A stretch of DNA of 50,988 bases from Myxococcales bacterium. Lineage in GTDB: Bacteria > Myxococcota_A > Polyangia > Polyangiales > Houyiibacteriaceae. Made by a program: the position numbers and the translations under genes. Under the pieces are notes generated by a model that made no database searches, was not told the DNA's origin, and worked only from the letters and a program-made list of their open reading frames with translations. The stretch spans positions 1 through 50,988 of the forward strand of contig JAGQJE010000039.1 in the NCBI GenBank assembly GCA_020430775.1. The letters are read 5' to 3'. Of this stretch, positions 32,097 to 42,848 are shown one piece after another. The number at the start of each line of letters is the position of its first letter. Position 1 is the first letter of the stretch.

Positions 32097-33530
32097 TCAC
32101 GCGATGGGTCGCACGTTGCGGCGCGCTGCGCCCTCGAGGCGCGCCGCCTCGAGTAGCTCCGCGTGAGCGTCCGGGACCGCCTCGGCCATCGCCCAGACGT
32201 CGGGGACGAGCTCGGAGTCGCAGATGAACGCCAGGTCGACGCTGTCTCGGTAGCTCATCAGGGTGAGGTTCAGCCCGGCGCCCTCCATCACCGGGCCTAC
32301 CGGGTAGATGGCCTCCACGCGGGCGCCGGCGAGGTAGATGGGGAAGCGCGGCCCGGGCACGTTCGACACGACGAGGTTGTGCACCGGCCGGTGGCGGCTC
32401 GCGAGGTTCATGCTCGAGTAGAACCGCATCGCCGTGTTGAAGGTTCGCGGCGCCGCGAACTCGGCCCACTGGGTGAGGGTGTCCGCGCCGATCGCCTGGA
32501 AGTCCGCCTTCGCGCCCTTGGTCGCCTGGTGGATGATGCGGATGCGCTCGGCCGGGTCCTCGACGTCCGTGCCGAGGGTCGCGAACATCGCCGAGACCCG
32601 GTTGTTGTAATCCTCCGTCTCGCTCTCCGCGCGGACCGAGATGGGGCACACCGCGATGAGCGAGCGTGACGGGAGCGAGCCGCGGCCCTGCAGGTAGCGC
32701 CGCAGCACGCCGCCGGCCAGCGCGAGCACCGCGTCGTTCAGCGTCACGCCAAACGCGTTCTTGACCACCTTGAGCTCCGCGAGGGCCACGCGCGCCATCG
32801 CCACGTTGCGGCGCGCCGAGATGCTGGCGTTGAAGTGCGTCGGCGGCGCCTCGAAGGGCAGCGGGCCCTTGATCGACTCGGGCTTGCGGCGGCGCCACAG
32901 CACGCCCGCGAAGCGCGGCACGGCGTCACCGAGCGCCTTGGCGAAGCCGAGCGGCTGCCGCGCCCGCGAGCGGAGCGCCGCCGTGATGAGCTCGGCATCG
33001 CTTGGGATGCGCTCGCGCTCGACCGGCGGCGGCAGGCTCATCGGCGCGGTCTGCGCGGTGGGTGCGAACAGGTGCATCACCAACCCGGCCCCGGACACCC
33101 CGTCGACCAGCGCGTGGTGGAACTTCAGCACGAGACAGAAGCGTCCGCCCTCGAGCCCCTCGATGACCCACGCCTCCCACAGCGCGCGCCGGCGATCGAG
33201 CGGCGTGCTGTAGATGCGCCCGATCATCGCGCCCAGCTCCTTGTCGCCGCCGGGGCGCGGGAGCGCCACCTGGCGCACGTGGTGGATGATGTCGAAGTCC
33301 GGATCTTCCACCCACAGGGGGTGGTGCAGGTCGAGCGGCACCTGCACAAGCCTCCGCCGGAACGGGGCCTTGCTCTGCACGCGGTGGGCGATGAGGTTGA
33401 CCACGCTCTGGTACGAGTAGCCGCCGGGCATCTCGGCAGGGTCGAGCACCGTGGCGAACGCCACGTGCAGCGGCATCTTGGGCGTCTCCATGTACAAGAA
33501 GCTCGCGTCGATGCCCTTCAGCCGTTCCAT
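32097..33530 (-). CDS. WS/DGAT (wax ester synthase/diacylglycerol acyltransferase) family protein
   Basis: A 477-residue acyltransferase that condenses acyl-CoA with a fatty alcohol or diacylglycerol to make storage wax ester or triacylglycerol. The active-site HHxxxDG motif is [15 protein letters not shown] (near residue 132). The opening [20 protein letters not shown] and the C-terminal [19 protein letters not shown] block are family signatures. ATG 33530 has a GAGGGA ribosome site; an in-frame upstream start at 33560 exists but lacks one. It precedes trkH by 15 bp on the same strand, so they may be cotranscribed although the functions differ. It fits the lipid-rich gene content of the window. 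Confidence 0.93.
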   Translation of the reverse strand: MERLKGIDASFLYMETPKMPLHVAFATVLDPAEMPGGYSYQSVVNLIAHRVQSKAPFRRRLVQVPLDLHHPLWVEDPDFDIIHHVRQVALPRPGGDKELGAMIGRIYSTPLDRRRALWEAWVIEGLEGGRFCLVLKFHHALVDGVSGAGLVMHLFAPTAQTAPMSLPPPVERERIPSDAELITAALRSRARQPLGFAKALGDAVPRFAGVLWRRRKPESIKGPLPFEAPPTHFNASISARRNVAMARVALAELKVVKNAFGVTLNDAVLALAGGVLRRYLQGRGSLPSRSLIAVCPISVRAESETEDYNNRVSAMFATLGTDVEDPAERIRIIHQATKGAKADFQAIGADTLTQWAEFAAPRTFNTAMRFYSSMNLASRHRPVHNLVVSNVPGPRFPIYLAGARVEAIYPVGPVMEGAGLNLTLMSYRDSVDLAFICDSELVPDVWAMAEAVPDAHAELLEAARLEGAARRNVRPIA

Positions 33531-33829
33531 CGTTCCCTCGTTCCATCGTTGGCGGCCCACCTCGAGCCGCCCGGCACGATCGCGCGCCGCCCTGCCTCTT
33601 CTACCGAACGCCCTGCCCCATCACCGGCCGGCGCCCGCGGCCCCCGAGTCTGCCACAACCCAAGCCCCGCGCCCGCCCCGAACCACCACCCCGATCCGCA
33701 CCCGAACCACCCGCCCCCGCGCCCGTCCCCGCCCCCGATCCCTCCCCCCGGGCGCGTCCATGGCTGCGGCGAGCGCAGCGGGAGTATGGTGCGGGTTCGA
33801 CGGGCGGGCGCTCGCGGAGGGGATGCGGC
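33531..33829. other. Divergent intergenic region with a loose C-rich hexamer array
   Basis: The gap separates the divergent WS/DGAT and GMC oxidoreductase genes. From about 33665 to 33752 it contains a less regular CCCGNN/CCGAAC array. Near 33813 a GGAGGGG ribosome site precedes the GTG at 33830. TATGGT near 33786 may be a -10 for the oxidoreductase. Confidence 0.5.
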
Positions 33830-35431
33830 GTGGAAGGGTTTGACTATGTGGTGGCCGGCGGCGGGACGGCGGGGTGCGTCGTCGCGAGCCGGCTGAGCGA
33901 AGACGCGGGGTGCAGTGTCTGCCTGCTCGAGGCGGGCGGTGAGGGACGCGACGTGCTGATCCGTGCGCCGCTCGGGTTCGCGGCGGCGGTCCCGCGGGGG
34001 CTGCTCGGGTGGAACTACCACACGGTGCCGCAGGCGGGCCTCGGCGGCAGGCGCGGGCTGCAGCCGCGAGGGAAGGCGCTCGGTGGCTCGAGCGCGATCA
34101 ACGCGATGATCTACGCGCGCGGGCACGCGGCGGACTTCGACGGCTGGGAGGCGCTCGGCAACCCGGGCTGGGGCTACCGCGACGTGCTGCCCTTCTTCAA
34201 GCGGTCGGAGAACAGCGAGGTGCACCCCGACTCGCCGTACCACGGCGTGGGCGGGCCGCTGAACATCGCCGCGCTCCGCAGCCCGAACCCCATGAACGAG
34301 GTCTTCCTGCGGGCCTGCCGGTCGTACGGGATCCCCTTCAACCCGGACCCCAACGGCGCCGAGCACTACGGCTGCTACCACGTCCAGGTCACGCAAAAAG
34401 ACGGTGAGCGCCAGAGCGCGGCGGCCGCGTTCATCCACCCGAACCTCCACCGCACGAACCTCGAGGTGAAGACCTCGGCGCACATCGCGCGGGTGCTCTT
34501 CGAGGGGGGCCGCGCGGTCGGGGTCGAGTACCACCGCGACGGCCGCACCGAGCAGGTGCGCGCCCACCGCGAGGTGGTGGTCTCGGCAGGCGCGTTCGGC
34601 ACGCCGCAGATCCTCATGGCCTCGGGCGTGGGCCCAGGGGAGCACCTGCGCGCGCTGGGCATCTCGCCGGTCCTCGACGCGCCCGGCGTCGGGCAGAACC
34701 TCCAAGACCACATCTCCGCGCTGCTCATCTACCGCTCGCCGCGCAACTACGACACGATCGGTATCTCGCCCGCCGGCGTGAAGCGCCTCCTCGCGGCGAT
34801 GTGGGAGTGGCGGCGACACCGTACCGGCCTCATCACGAGCTGCGTCGCGGAGTCGGGCGTCTACTACCGCACCGACCCGACCGTCGAGGTCTCGGACATG
34901 GAGATGGAGCTGCTCGTCGGCATCGCCGACGACCACGGGCGGCGCAACCACCTCGGCCACGGGTACTCCGCCCACCTGCTGCTCGCGCGCCCGAAGAGCC
35001 TCGGCGAGGTCCGGCTGCAGAGCGCGGACACGCGCGACGACCCGCTCATCGACCCGCGCTACTTCAGCGACCCGTACGACATGCCGGCGCTGGTGAAGGG
35101 CACCCAGGTCGCGCTCGACATCATGGCCCAGCCCGCGTTCGACCCGTACCGCGGGGAGATGCTGATTCATTACGAGCGGGACGACCCGGCGCAGATCGAG
35201 GCGACGCTGCGCGAGCACGCCGACACCGAATACCACGTGTGCGGGACGTGCCGGATGGGCCCCGACAGCGACCCGACCGCGGTCGTGGATGCGCGCCTGC
35301 GGGTCCGCGGGCTCGAGCGGCTGCGCGTCGTCGACGCGTCGATCATGCCGCGCATCACGAGCAACAACATCAACGCGCCGGTCTACATGATCGCGGAGAA
35401 GGGCGCGGACATGATCCGCGCGGACGGCTGA
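33830..35431 (+). CDS. GMC family FAD-dependent oxidoreductase (choline/alcohol dehydrogenase-like)
   Basis: A 533-residue flavoprotein. The dinucleotide-binding motif [20 protein letters not shown] (residues 5-24) and the GMC signature [19 protein letters not shown] (near residue 85) are clear. A second signature, [18 protein letters not shown], lies near residue 255. The active-site His is in [18 protein letters not shown] (near 471), and the Asn pair is in [20 protein letters not shown] (near 515). Members oxidise primary alcohols such as choline or long-chain alcohols to aldehydes. With a wax ester synthase gene next door, a fatty-alcohol substrate is possible, but this is inference from proximity only. 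No signal peptide. Confidence 0.93.
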   Translation: MEGFDYVVAGGGTAGCVVASRLSEDAGCSVCLLEAGGEGRDVLIRAPLGFAAAVPRGLLGWNYHTVPQAGLGGRRGLQPRGKALGGSSAINAMIYARGHAADFDGWEALGNPGWGYRDVLPFFKRSENSEVHPDSPYHGVGGPLNIAALRSPNPMNEVFLRACRSYGIPFNPDPNGAEHYGCYHVQVTQKDGERQSAAAAFIHPNLHRTNLEVKTSAHIARVLFEGGRAVGVEYHRDGRTEQVRAHREVVVSAGAFGTPQILMASGVGPGEHLRALGISPVLDAPGVGQNLQDHISALLIYRSPRNYDTIGISPAGVKRLLAAMWEWRRHRTGLITSCVAESGVYYRTDPTVEVSDMEMELLVGIADDHGRRNHLGHGYSAHLLLARPKSLGEVRLQSADTRDDPLIDPRYFSDPYDMPALVKGTQVALDIMAQPAFDPYRGEMLIHYERDDPAQIEATLREHADTEYHVCGTCRMGPDSDPTAVVDARLRVRGLERLRVVDASIMPRITSNNINAPVYMIAEKGADMIRADG

Positions 35432-35708
35432 TCGCCCGGCCGCCCGTCTTTCCCCCCAACGGCCCCCGACCTGCCCTCGACCTCCGCGCTCGCCCGGCAC
35501 GCTCGCTCGGCGCGCGGCGCGCCCGCTGGCTTCGTCGACCGGGCGTCGCTTTTGTCGCACGCGCCTCGCGACCCGAGCGGTCCGTCACCGGACGAGCGGT
35601 CCTCGCGCTGCGCCGAACGACGCGGGTTCGCTCGCCTTTTCGGCGTCCCGTCACGACCCCTGCGCAAGTCTCTTGACGGTGGTCCAAAAAACCGGCACTC
35701 CGGACAGA

Positions 35709-35724
35709 ACACAAGTGGTTGTGG
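35709..35724. promoter_or_regulatory. NrdR-like box 1
   Basis: ACACAAGTGGTTGTGG fits the 16-bp NrdR consensus pattern acaCwA-tATa-TwGtgt: half-sites ACACAA and TTGTGG around a 4-bp centre. Confidence 0.6.
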
Positions 35725-35741
35725 TGCTCAGTGGGGGAGCC

Positions 35742-35757
35742 ACGCTATCGCTTGTGT
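35742..35757. promoter_or_regulatory. NrdR-like box 2
   Basis: ACGCTATCGCTTGTGT is a second match, starting 33 bp after box 1. That is close to three helical turns, the usual layout for paired NrdR boxes upstream of ribonucleotide reductase genes. Confidence 0.6.
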
Positions 35758-35806
35758 ATGTCCTGTGGATCGATTGTTCCTCGGTTGGGGATGAAAGGCG
35801 GGCATC

Positions 35807-38800
35807 GTGGCGCTAGAGACAACCCGAATGGAGACCAAGGCACAACCGCAGGCGCGCGTCGCGCGCACGCAGAGCGACGGCGGCCTCACCGTCGAGCGGC
35901 GCTTCACCGAGCCGGGTGAAGACGCGCTCGCGACGGTCGATTACGAGCTACGCAACAGCCAGATCACCGGCGCGGACGGTTCGGTCGTGTTCGAGCTGAA
36001 GGGCGCCGAGGTGCCCGCCGCCTGGAGCCAGCTCGCGACGGACATCGCCGTGTCCAAGTACTTCCGGAAGGCGGGCCTGCACGGCGACAAAAAGCAAGGC
36101 GAGCGCAGCGTCAAGCAGCTCGTCTACCGCGTCGCGCACAGCATCCGCGAGGCGGGCGAGCGCTTCGGTGGTTACTTCGCCGACCAGGACGCGGCCGACA
36201 CGTTCGAGGCCGAGCTGTCGCACCTGCTGGTCCACCAGAAGGCCGCCTTCAACTCGCCCGTCTGGTTCAACTGCGGGCTCTACCAGCGCTACGGCATCGA
36301 GGGCTCGGGCGGCAACTACGCTTGGGAGCCGAAGACCGACACCGTCGAGATGCAGAGCACCGCCTACGAGCGACCGCAGTGCTCGGCGTGCTTCATCCAG
36401 GCCGTCGAGGACGACCTCATGTCCATCTACGACCTCGTCCGCAACGAGGCGCGGCTGTTCAAGTACGGCTCGGGCACCGGCTCGAACTTCTCCTCCATCC
36501 GCGGCAAGCAAGAGAAGCTCTCGGGCGGCGGGACCTCGAGCGGTCTGATGAGCTTCCTCGAGGTGCTCGACCGCGCCGCCGGCGCGACGAAGTCCGGTGG
36601 CACCACGCGGCGTGCGGCCAAGATGGTCTGCCTCGACATGGACCACCCGGAGATCGAGGACTTCATCGACTGGAAGGTCCGCGAGGAGAAGAAGGTCCGG
36701 GCGCTCATCGCAGCCGGCTACGACGCCGACTTCAACGGCGAGGCGTACCACACCGTCTCCGGGCAGAACTCGAACAACTCCGTCCGCGTGACGGACGAGT
36801 TCATGCGCGCCGTCGAGCGCGACGGGGAGTGGAAGACCACCTTCCGCACGACGGGCGAGGTCTCGGAGACCAAGCGCGCGCGGGCGCTCTGGCGCAAGGT
36901 CGCCGAGGCCGCCTACGCCTGCGCCGACCCCGGCGTCCAGTACGACAGCACCATCAACGACTGGCACACCTGCCCGAACTCCGACCGCATCCACGCGTCG
37001 AACCCCTGCTCCGAGTACATGTTCCTCGACGACTCGGCGTGTAACCTCGCCTCGATCAACCTCACGAAGTTCGTCGACGACCACGGCAACTTCGACATCG
37101 CGGGCTACCGCCAGGCCATCCGCGTGCTCATCCTGGCGATGGACATCATCGTCGACTACGCGAGCTACCCGACGCGGGACATCGCGAAGAACAGCCACGA
37201 CTACCGCCCGCTGGGGCTCGGGTACGCGAACCTCGGCACCCTGCTGATGCGCCTCGGCGTGCCGTACGACAGCGACAAGGGGCGCGCGATCGCCGCCGCG
37301 CTCACCGCCGTGCTCTGCGGCCACGCGTACGCGACCTCGTCCGAGATCGCCGCGAGCAAGGGTCCGTTCAACGGCTACACCCGCAACCGGCAGCCGATGC
37401 TCCGCGTGATGGAGAAGCACCGGGCGGCCGCGTACGAGGTCGGCGAGCCGAGCTTCGTCGCGATGGTCGACGGCGAGGACCCCGGCTGCCCGCCGGCGCT
37501 GGTCGAGGCGGCGCGCGCCGACTGGGACCTCGCGGTCGAGCTCGGTGAGCGGTACGGCTACCGCAACGCCCAGGCGACCGTCCTCGCGCCGACCGGGACG
37601 ATCGGCCTGCTCATGGACTGCGACACGACCGGCATCGAGCCGGACTTCGCGCTCGTGAAGTTCAAGAAGCTCGCCGGCGGCGGGTACTTCAAGATCGTCA
37701 ACCAGAGCGTCACCGCGGCGCTGCAGCAGCTCGGCTACACCGAGGCGCAGGTCGCCGACATCGTCTCGTACGTCACCGGCACGAACACCTTCACCGGGGC
37801 GCCGCACATGGGCCGCAAGGCGCTGCTCGCGCGCGGGCTGACCGAGCGCGACCTCGACAAGGCGGAGAAGGCCCTGCGCGGGGTCTTCGACGCGGGCGCC
37901 GCGCTCGCGCCCTGGGTGCTCGGCACCGAGGTGTACGAGCGGCTCGGCATCGCGCCGGCGACCTACGAGAAGCCGGGCTTCCACCTGCTGCGCCACTGGG
38001 GGCTCACCCAGGCGCAGATCGACGAGCTGAACGACGTCATCGTCGGGCGGATGACGGTCGAGGGCGCCCCGCACCTGCGCGCCGAGCACCTGCCCGTCTT
38101 CGACTGCGCGAACCGCTGCGGCAAGACGGGGCAGCGCTTCCTGCGGCCGATGGCGCACGTCTACATGATGGCGGCGGCGCAGCCCTTCCTGTCGGGCGCC
38201 ATCTCGAAGACCGTCAACCTGCCCGCCGAGTCGACGGTCGACGAGGTACAGGAGATCTACCGCGAGGGGTGGCGGCTCGGGCTCAAGGCCGTCGCGCTCT
38301 ACCGCGACGGCTCGAAGTCCTCGCAGCCGCTGAACACGAACGACGGCGAGAGCGGCAAGGGCGACAAGAAGGCGCAGTCCGGTGCGAAGCCGGAGCCGGC
38401 GCAGGCGACGCTCGTCGACTCGATCGAGCGCGAGGGCCGCACCCCGCCGCCCGCGAACCGCCACCGCTTGCCGAAGAAGCGCCACGGCTTCACCCAGGAG
38501 GCGCGCGTCGGCGGGCACAAGGTCTTCCTGCGCACCGGTGAGTACGACGACGGCTCGCTCGGCGAGGTCTTCATCGACATGCACAAGGAGGGCGCGTCGT
38601 TCCGATCGCTGATGAACTGCTTCGCGATCAGCGTCTCGATGGGTCTGCAGCACGGCGTCCCGCTCGAGAACTACGTCTCCCAGTTCACCTTCACCCGCTT
38701 CGAGCCGGGAGGGATCGTCGAGGGGCACCCGAACATCAAGTTCGCGACGTCCATCATCGACTACGTCTTCCGCGTGCTCGGGGTCGAGTACCTCAAGCGC

Positions 38801-39118
38801 TACGACTTCGCGCAGGTGCCGCCGGAAGAGGAGCAGGTCGAGCTGCAGAACCCGACCGACGTGACGGCCGTCAAGCGCATCGAGAACGCGCCCCCCGGCG
38901 ACCGGCCCTCGAGCGAGGACATTCAGCCCGCCGAGCAGGTGACGTTCGGGTTCGACACGCCCGCCGCGGCGAGCACGTCGCGGGGCAACGCCCTCGACCA
39001 GCAGCTCGGCGAGATGATGGGCGACGCGCCGATGTGCGACAAGTGCGGCCACATCACCGTCCGCAACGGCGCCTGCTACAAGTGTTTGAACTGTGGCAAC
39101 TCCATGGGCTGCTCCTGA
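35807..39118 (+). CDS. nrdJ: Class II (adenosylcobalamin-dependent) ribonucleoside-diphosphate reductase
   Basis: A 1103-residue vitamin B12-dependent ribonucleotide reductase, which makes deoxyribonucleotides with or without oxygen. The first redox cysteine is in RPQCSACFIQAVEDDLMSIY (near residue 192). The loop KYGSGTGSNFSSIRGKQE follows, and the catalytic NPCSEYMFLDDSACNLASIN (near 398) holds the radical cysteine and glutamate. ATVLAPTGTIGLLMDCDT lies near residue 590. The C-terminus carries a Cys-rich tail, MCDKCGHITVRNGACYKCLN then CGNSMGC (near 1076-1101), that probably re-reduces the active site and binds zinc. GTG 35807 has an AAAGGCGG ribosome site; ATG 35828 is an alternative. Likely NrdR-repressed. 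Confidence 0.97.
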   Translation: MALETTRMETKAQPQARVARTQSDGGLTVERRFTEPGEDALATVDYELRNSQITGADGSVVFELKGAEVPAAWSQLATDIAVSKYFRKAGLHGDKKQGERSVKQLVYRVAHSIREAGERFGGYFADQDAADTFEAELSHLLVHQKAAFNSPVWFNCGLYQRYGIEGSGGNYAWEPKTDTVEMQSTAYERPQCSACFIQAVEDDLMSIYDLVRNEARLFKYGSGTGSNFSSIRGKQEKLSGGGTSSGLMSFLEVLDRAAGATKSGGTTRRAAKMVCLDMDHPEIEDFIDWKVREEKKVRALIAAGYDADFNGEAYHTVSGQNSNNSVRVTDEFMRAVERDGEWKTTFRTTGEVSETKRARALWRKVAEAAYACADPGVQYDSTINDWHTCPNSDRIHASNPCSEYMFLDDSACNLASINLTKFVDDHGNFDIAGYRQAIRVLILAMDIIVDYASYPTRDIAKNSHDYRPLGLGYANLGTLLMRLGVPYDSDKGRAIAAALTAVLCGHAYATSSEIAASKGPFNGYTRNRQPMLRVMEKHRAAAYEVGEPSFVAMVDGEDPGCPPALVEAARADWDLAVELGERYGYRNAQATVLAPTGTIGLLMDCDTTGIEPDFALVKFKKLAGGGYFKIVNQSVTAALQQLGYTEAQVADIVSYVTGTNTFTGAPHMGRKALLARGLTERDLDKAEKALRGVFDAGAALAPWVLGTEVYERLGIAPATYEKPGFHLLRHWGLTQAQIDELNDVIVGRMTVEGAPHLRAEHLPVFDCANRCGKTGQRFLRPMAHVYMMAAAQPFLSGAISKTVNLPAESTVDEVQEIYREGWRLGLKAVALYRDGSKSSQPLNTNDGESGKGDKKAQSGAKPEPAQATLVDSIEREGRTPPPANRHRLPKKRHGFTQEARVGGHKVFLRTGEYDDGSLGEVFIDMHKEGASFRSLMNCFAISVSMGLQHGVPLENYVSQFTFTRFEPGGIVEGHPNIKFATSIIDYVFRVLGVEYLKRYDFAQVPPEEEQVELQNPTDVTAVKRIENAPPGDRPSSEDIQPAEQVTFGFDTPAAASTSRGNALDQQLGEMMGDAPMCDKCGHITVRNGACYKCLNCGNSMGCS

Positions 39119-39128
39119 CCCCTGCGGG

Positions 39129-39174
39129 CCGTGAGCGGCGCATTGAGCGGCTCACGCTCGCGCGTCGCTCACGG
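39129..39174. other. Inverted repeat between nrdJ and the methyltransferase gene
   Basis: CCGTGAGCGGCG (39129-39140) pairs with CGTCGCTCACGG (39163-39174) at 11 of 12 positions across a 22-nt loop. The loop holds another GAGC-G-GCTC palindrome, so alternative folds exist. The right arm ends next to the GGGAGGGG ribosome site of the next gene. There is no T-run. It could be a terminator for nrdJ, an mRNA-end stabiliser or a translational switch. Confidence 0.6.
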
Positions 39175-39182
39175 GAGGGGCG

Positions 39183-40040
39183 GTGATCGATTTCGGCGAG
39201 ACTGATTATGTCGTCCATGGGGACAACGCGGTCGTGCTGCCGAGGCTGCCGGACGCGCGGTTTCAGCTCGTCTATATCGACCCGCCCTTCAACACGGGGC
39301 GGTCGCGCGAGCGCCGGACGCTGCGCACGGTGCAGCGCGCGGACGGCGACCGCGTCGGGTTCGGTGGGCGGCGGTATGAGACGTCCGAGCTGTCGCGGAT
39401 CGCGTATGGCGACGCGTTCGACGATTACCTGGCGTTCCTCGCACCACGGCTCGAAGAGGCCCGACGGCTGCTCACCGACGACGGCACCCTCTACCTGCAC
39501 CTCGACTACCGCGAGGCGCACTACTGCAAGGTCCTGCTCGACTCGATCTTCGGGCGTGAGTGCTTCTTGAGTGAGGTGATCTGGGCGTACGACTACGGAG
39601 GCCGCGCGCGCGACCGCTGGCCCGCGAAGCACGACACCATCCTCGTCTACGTGAAGACGCCGGGGCGCGGGAAGCACTTCTTCGACCGGGACGCGGTCGG
39701 GCGCATCCCCTACATGGCGCCCGGCCTCGTCGGCGCAGACAAGGCGGCGCGCGGCAAGCTGCCGACCGACGTCTGGTGGCACACGATCGTGGCGACGAGC
39801 GGCGCGGAGAAGACGGGCTACCCGACCCAAAAACCCGAGGGCGTGGTCCGGCGGATCGTCGAGGCCTCGTCGGCGCCCGGGAGCTGGGTCCTCGACTTCT
39901 TCGCCGGCAGCGGCACGACCGGCGCCGTCGCGCGAGCGCTCGGCCGGCGCTTCGTGCTGGTCGACTCGAACGAGGCTGCGATCGACGTCATGCGCCGGCG
40001 ACTCGGCGCCGCCGGGACGCGCTACCTGACGGTCACCTGA
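39183..40040 (+). CDS. Orphan beta-class site-specific DNA methyltransferase
   Basis: A 285-residue N6-adenine or N4-cytosine DNA methyltransferase. The catalytic motif IV comes first (LVYIDPPFNTGRS, near residue 32) and the SAM-binding motif I last (WVLDFFAGSGTTGAVARALG, near residue 237), the beta-class order. KTGYPTQKPEGVVRRIVE is the conserved motif X region. DPPF points to adenine-N6 rather than the SPPY of N4-cytosine enzymes. No restriction endonuclease or specificity gene is adjacent, so it is an orphan, perhaps regulatory like CcrM. The GTG start has a strong GGGAGGGG ribosome site. It follows nrdJ by 64 bp on the same strand. Confidence 0.92.
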   Translation: MIDFGETDYVVHGDNAVVLPRLPDARFQLVYIDPPFNTGRSRERRTLRTVQRADGDRVGFGGRRYETSELSRIAYGDAFDDYLAFLAPRLEEARRLLTDDGTLYLHLDYREAHYCKVLLDSIFGRECFLSEVIWAYDYGGRARDRWPAKHDTILVYVKTPGRGKHFFDRDAVGRIPYMAPGLVGADKAARGKLPTDVWWHTIVATSGAEKTGYPTQKPEGVVRRIVEASSAPGSWVLDFFAGSGTTGAVARALGRRFVLVDSNEAAIDVMRRRLGAAGTRYLTVT

Positions 40041-40066
40041 GCCGCGCCGAAGCCCGCACCCGCACC

Positions 40067-40189
40067 CGATTCGTGGGAAGCAACTCGATGTCGACGGCAG
40101 GCGCCACAACATCTCGTGGCCACCGACCGTCGTCGACCACATCATGTAGTGGGCCGTAGCCGGCCTGAGGAGTTACTTCCCACGAATCG
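40067..40189. repeat. 123-bp element with 20-bp terminal inverted repeats
   Basis: CGATTCGTGGGAAGCAACTC at 40067-40086 and GAGTTACTTCCCACGAATCG at 40170-40189 are inverted copies with one mismatch. The 83-bp centre is partly self-complementary, with GATGTCGACGG near the left and CCGTCGTCGACCACATC near the right, plus GTGGCCAC. The element interrupts a CCCGNN-type array: ACCCG units flank it on both sides. It has no ORF of its own. It resembles a MITE or a structured RNA/DNA element. Confidence 0.75.
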
Positions 40190-40219
40190 CACCCGCATCC
40201 GCGCCCACTCCAGACCGCG

Positions 40220-40298
40220 ATCCCGAACCCGATCCCGAACCCGAACCCGTTCCCGACCCCGCTGCCGATCTCGATCCCGATTCCCGATCCCGATCCCC
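40220..40298. repeat. Degenerate ATCCCG/AACCCG hexamer array
   Basis: About 13 units of ATCCCG, AACCCG and variants lie between the 123-bp element and the sigma-54 activator gene. Shorter GCACCC units to the left of the element, at 40053-40066, look like the other half of the same array. Confidence 0.85.
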
Positions 40299-40333
40299 CG
40301 CGGCGGGCCAGCGCGCGCCTCTCCGCGGCATGT

Positions 40334-40339
40334 TACGAT
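40334..40339 (+). promoter_or_regulatory. -10 box for the sigma-54 activator gene
   Basis: TACGAT lies 8 nt before the ATG at 40348, predicting a leaderless transcript. Confidence 0.4.
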
Positions 40340-40347
40340 CGAGCGAC

Positions 40348-42150
<1,803 letters not shown>

Positions 42151-42256
42151 CATCGATGTCCGAGGCGAACGACCGCGACGCGACATGGCACGGTCGCGTC
42201 CCCGACCGGGAGGCCGCCAGTGTGCAGCCCGTCGCGAGCGAGCCGTGTCCCGAGGT

Positions 42257-42271
42257 CGGCACGGCGCTTGC
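42257..42271 (+). promoter_or_regulatory. Possible sigma-54 (-24/-12) promoter
   Basis: CGGCACGGCGCTTGC matches the TGGCACG-N4-TTGC consensus except for the first base, with correct 12-bp GG-to-GC spacing. It lies just after a sigma-54 activator gene. The predicted transcript start (~42283) falls 4 nt inside the proposed ATG of the next gene, so either that start or this promoter is wrong, or it serves the second lipoprotein. Confidence 0.35.
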
Positions 42272-42278
42272 TTCGGCA

Positions 42279-42848
42279 ATGAATATTGCCGCACACCACG
42301 CAACGCCGCCCGCCGCGTCGGCCCGCCGGGCGCGACGCTCGCTCGCCGCGCTAGTCGCGCTCGTCGCGACGCTGATGTCGGGCTGCCTCGTCACCGACAC
42401 CATCGACTTCCCGGACGAGGTGAACTACCCGCCCTCGATCGTCGCCGCCCCCGGTGGGCTCCCGATGAACCGCATCGCCCACATCGACCGCTCCACCGCT
42501 ACGAGCGACGACCTCACGCTCGACGTGATCGTCCGCGACCCGAACGAAGACCAGACCCTGCGGTATCGAGTCTTCGTGGACGACGACACCTTCGACAAGC
42601 TGCCGGTGCTCGACGGTGACCTCGCGCCGCTCGGCACGGTCGACAGGCACACCATCATCCGCCTGCCGCTCGAGGCGCTCGGAGTGGCCGGCCGGTGCCA
42701 CCGCGTGGAGCTGATCGTGACGAGCGCGTTCAGCCCGAGCGGGACGGCGCTCCGCGAGCCGGCGACCCCCGGCGACGTCGACGACGCCTCGTGGTGGATC
42801 GAGCTGACCGACGCCGATCACCCCTCGATCGAGCGAGCGTGCTTGTGA
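42279..42848 (+). CDS. Putative lipoprotein of unknown function
   Basis: A 189-residue protein. A basic N-terminus and hydrophobic core (RRSLAALVALVATLMSGC) end in the lipobox LMSGC with the lipidated Cys at residue 36. The mature part (~154 residues) is beta-rich and Asp-rich, e.g. LTLDVIVRDPNEDQTLRYRV and YRVFVDDDTFDKLPVLDGD, and may be an Ig-like or FN3-like fold. I do not recognise the family. The stop overlaps the next lipoprotein's GTG (GTGA), so the two are probably made together and may form a complex in the outer membrane or periplasm. An in-frame ATG at 42156 would give a 41-residue longer leader. Confidence 0.7.
   Translation: MNIAAHHATPPAASARRARRSLAALVALVATLMSGCLVTDTIDFPDEVNYPPSIVAAPGGLPMNRIAHIDRSTATSDDLTLDVIVRDPNEDQTLRYRVFVDDDTFDKLPVLDGDLAPLGTVDRHTIIRLPLEALGVAGRCHRVELIVTSAFSPSGTALREPATPGDVDDASWWIELTDADHPSIERACL

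Larger units (their letters stand above)
35432..35806. other. nrdJ upstream region
   Basis: These 375 bases contain no supported gene. A short GTCCG-TCAC-CGGAC hairpin lies near 35579-35592, flanked by two copies of GAGCGGTCC. The right half is less GC-rich and holds two NrdR-like boxes. A TTGACG at 35673-35678 has no matching -10. AAAGGCGG at ~35794 is the ribosome site of nrdJ. I looked for a cobalamin riboswitch B12 box and saw none. Confidence 0.55.

Noticed and set aside
35432-35806. Cobalamin riboswitch upstream of the B12-dependent reductase
   Set aside because: No B12-box-like sequence or matching helices were found; the NrdR-like boxes explain the region better.
40067-40189. The inverted-repeat element considered as an integron attC site
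   Set aside because: The ends do not fit the RYYYAAC/GTTRRRY core motifs (AAGCAAC and GTTACTT are found), and no integrase is nearby.
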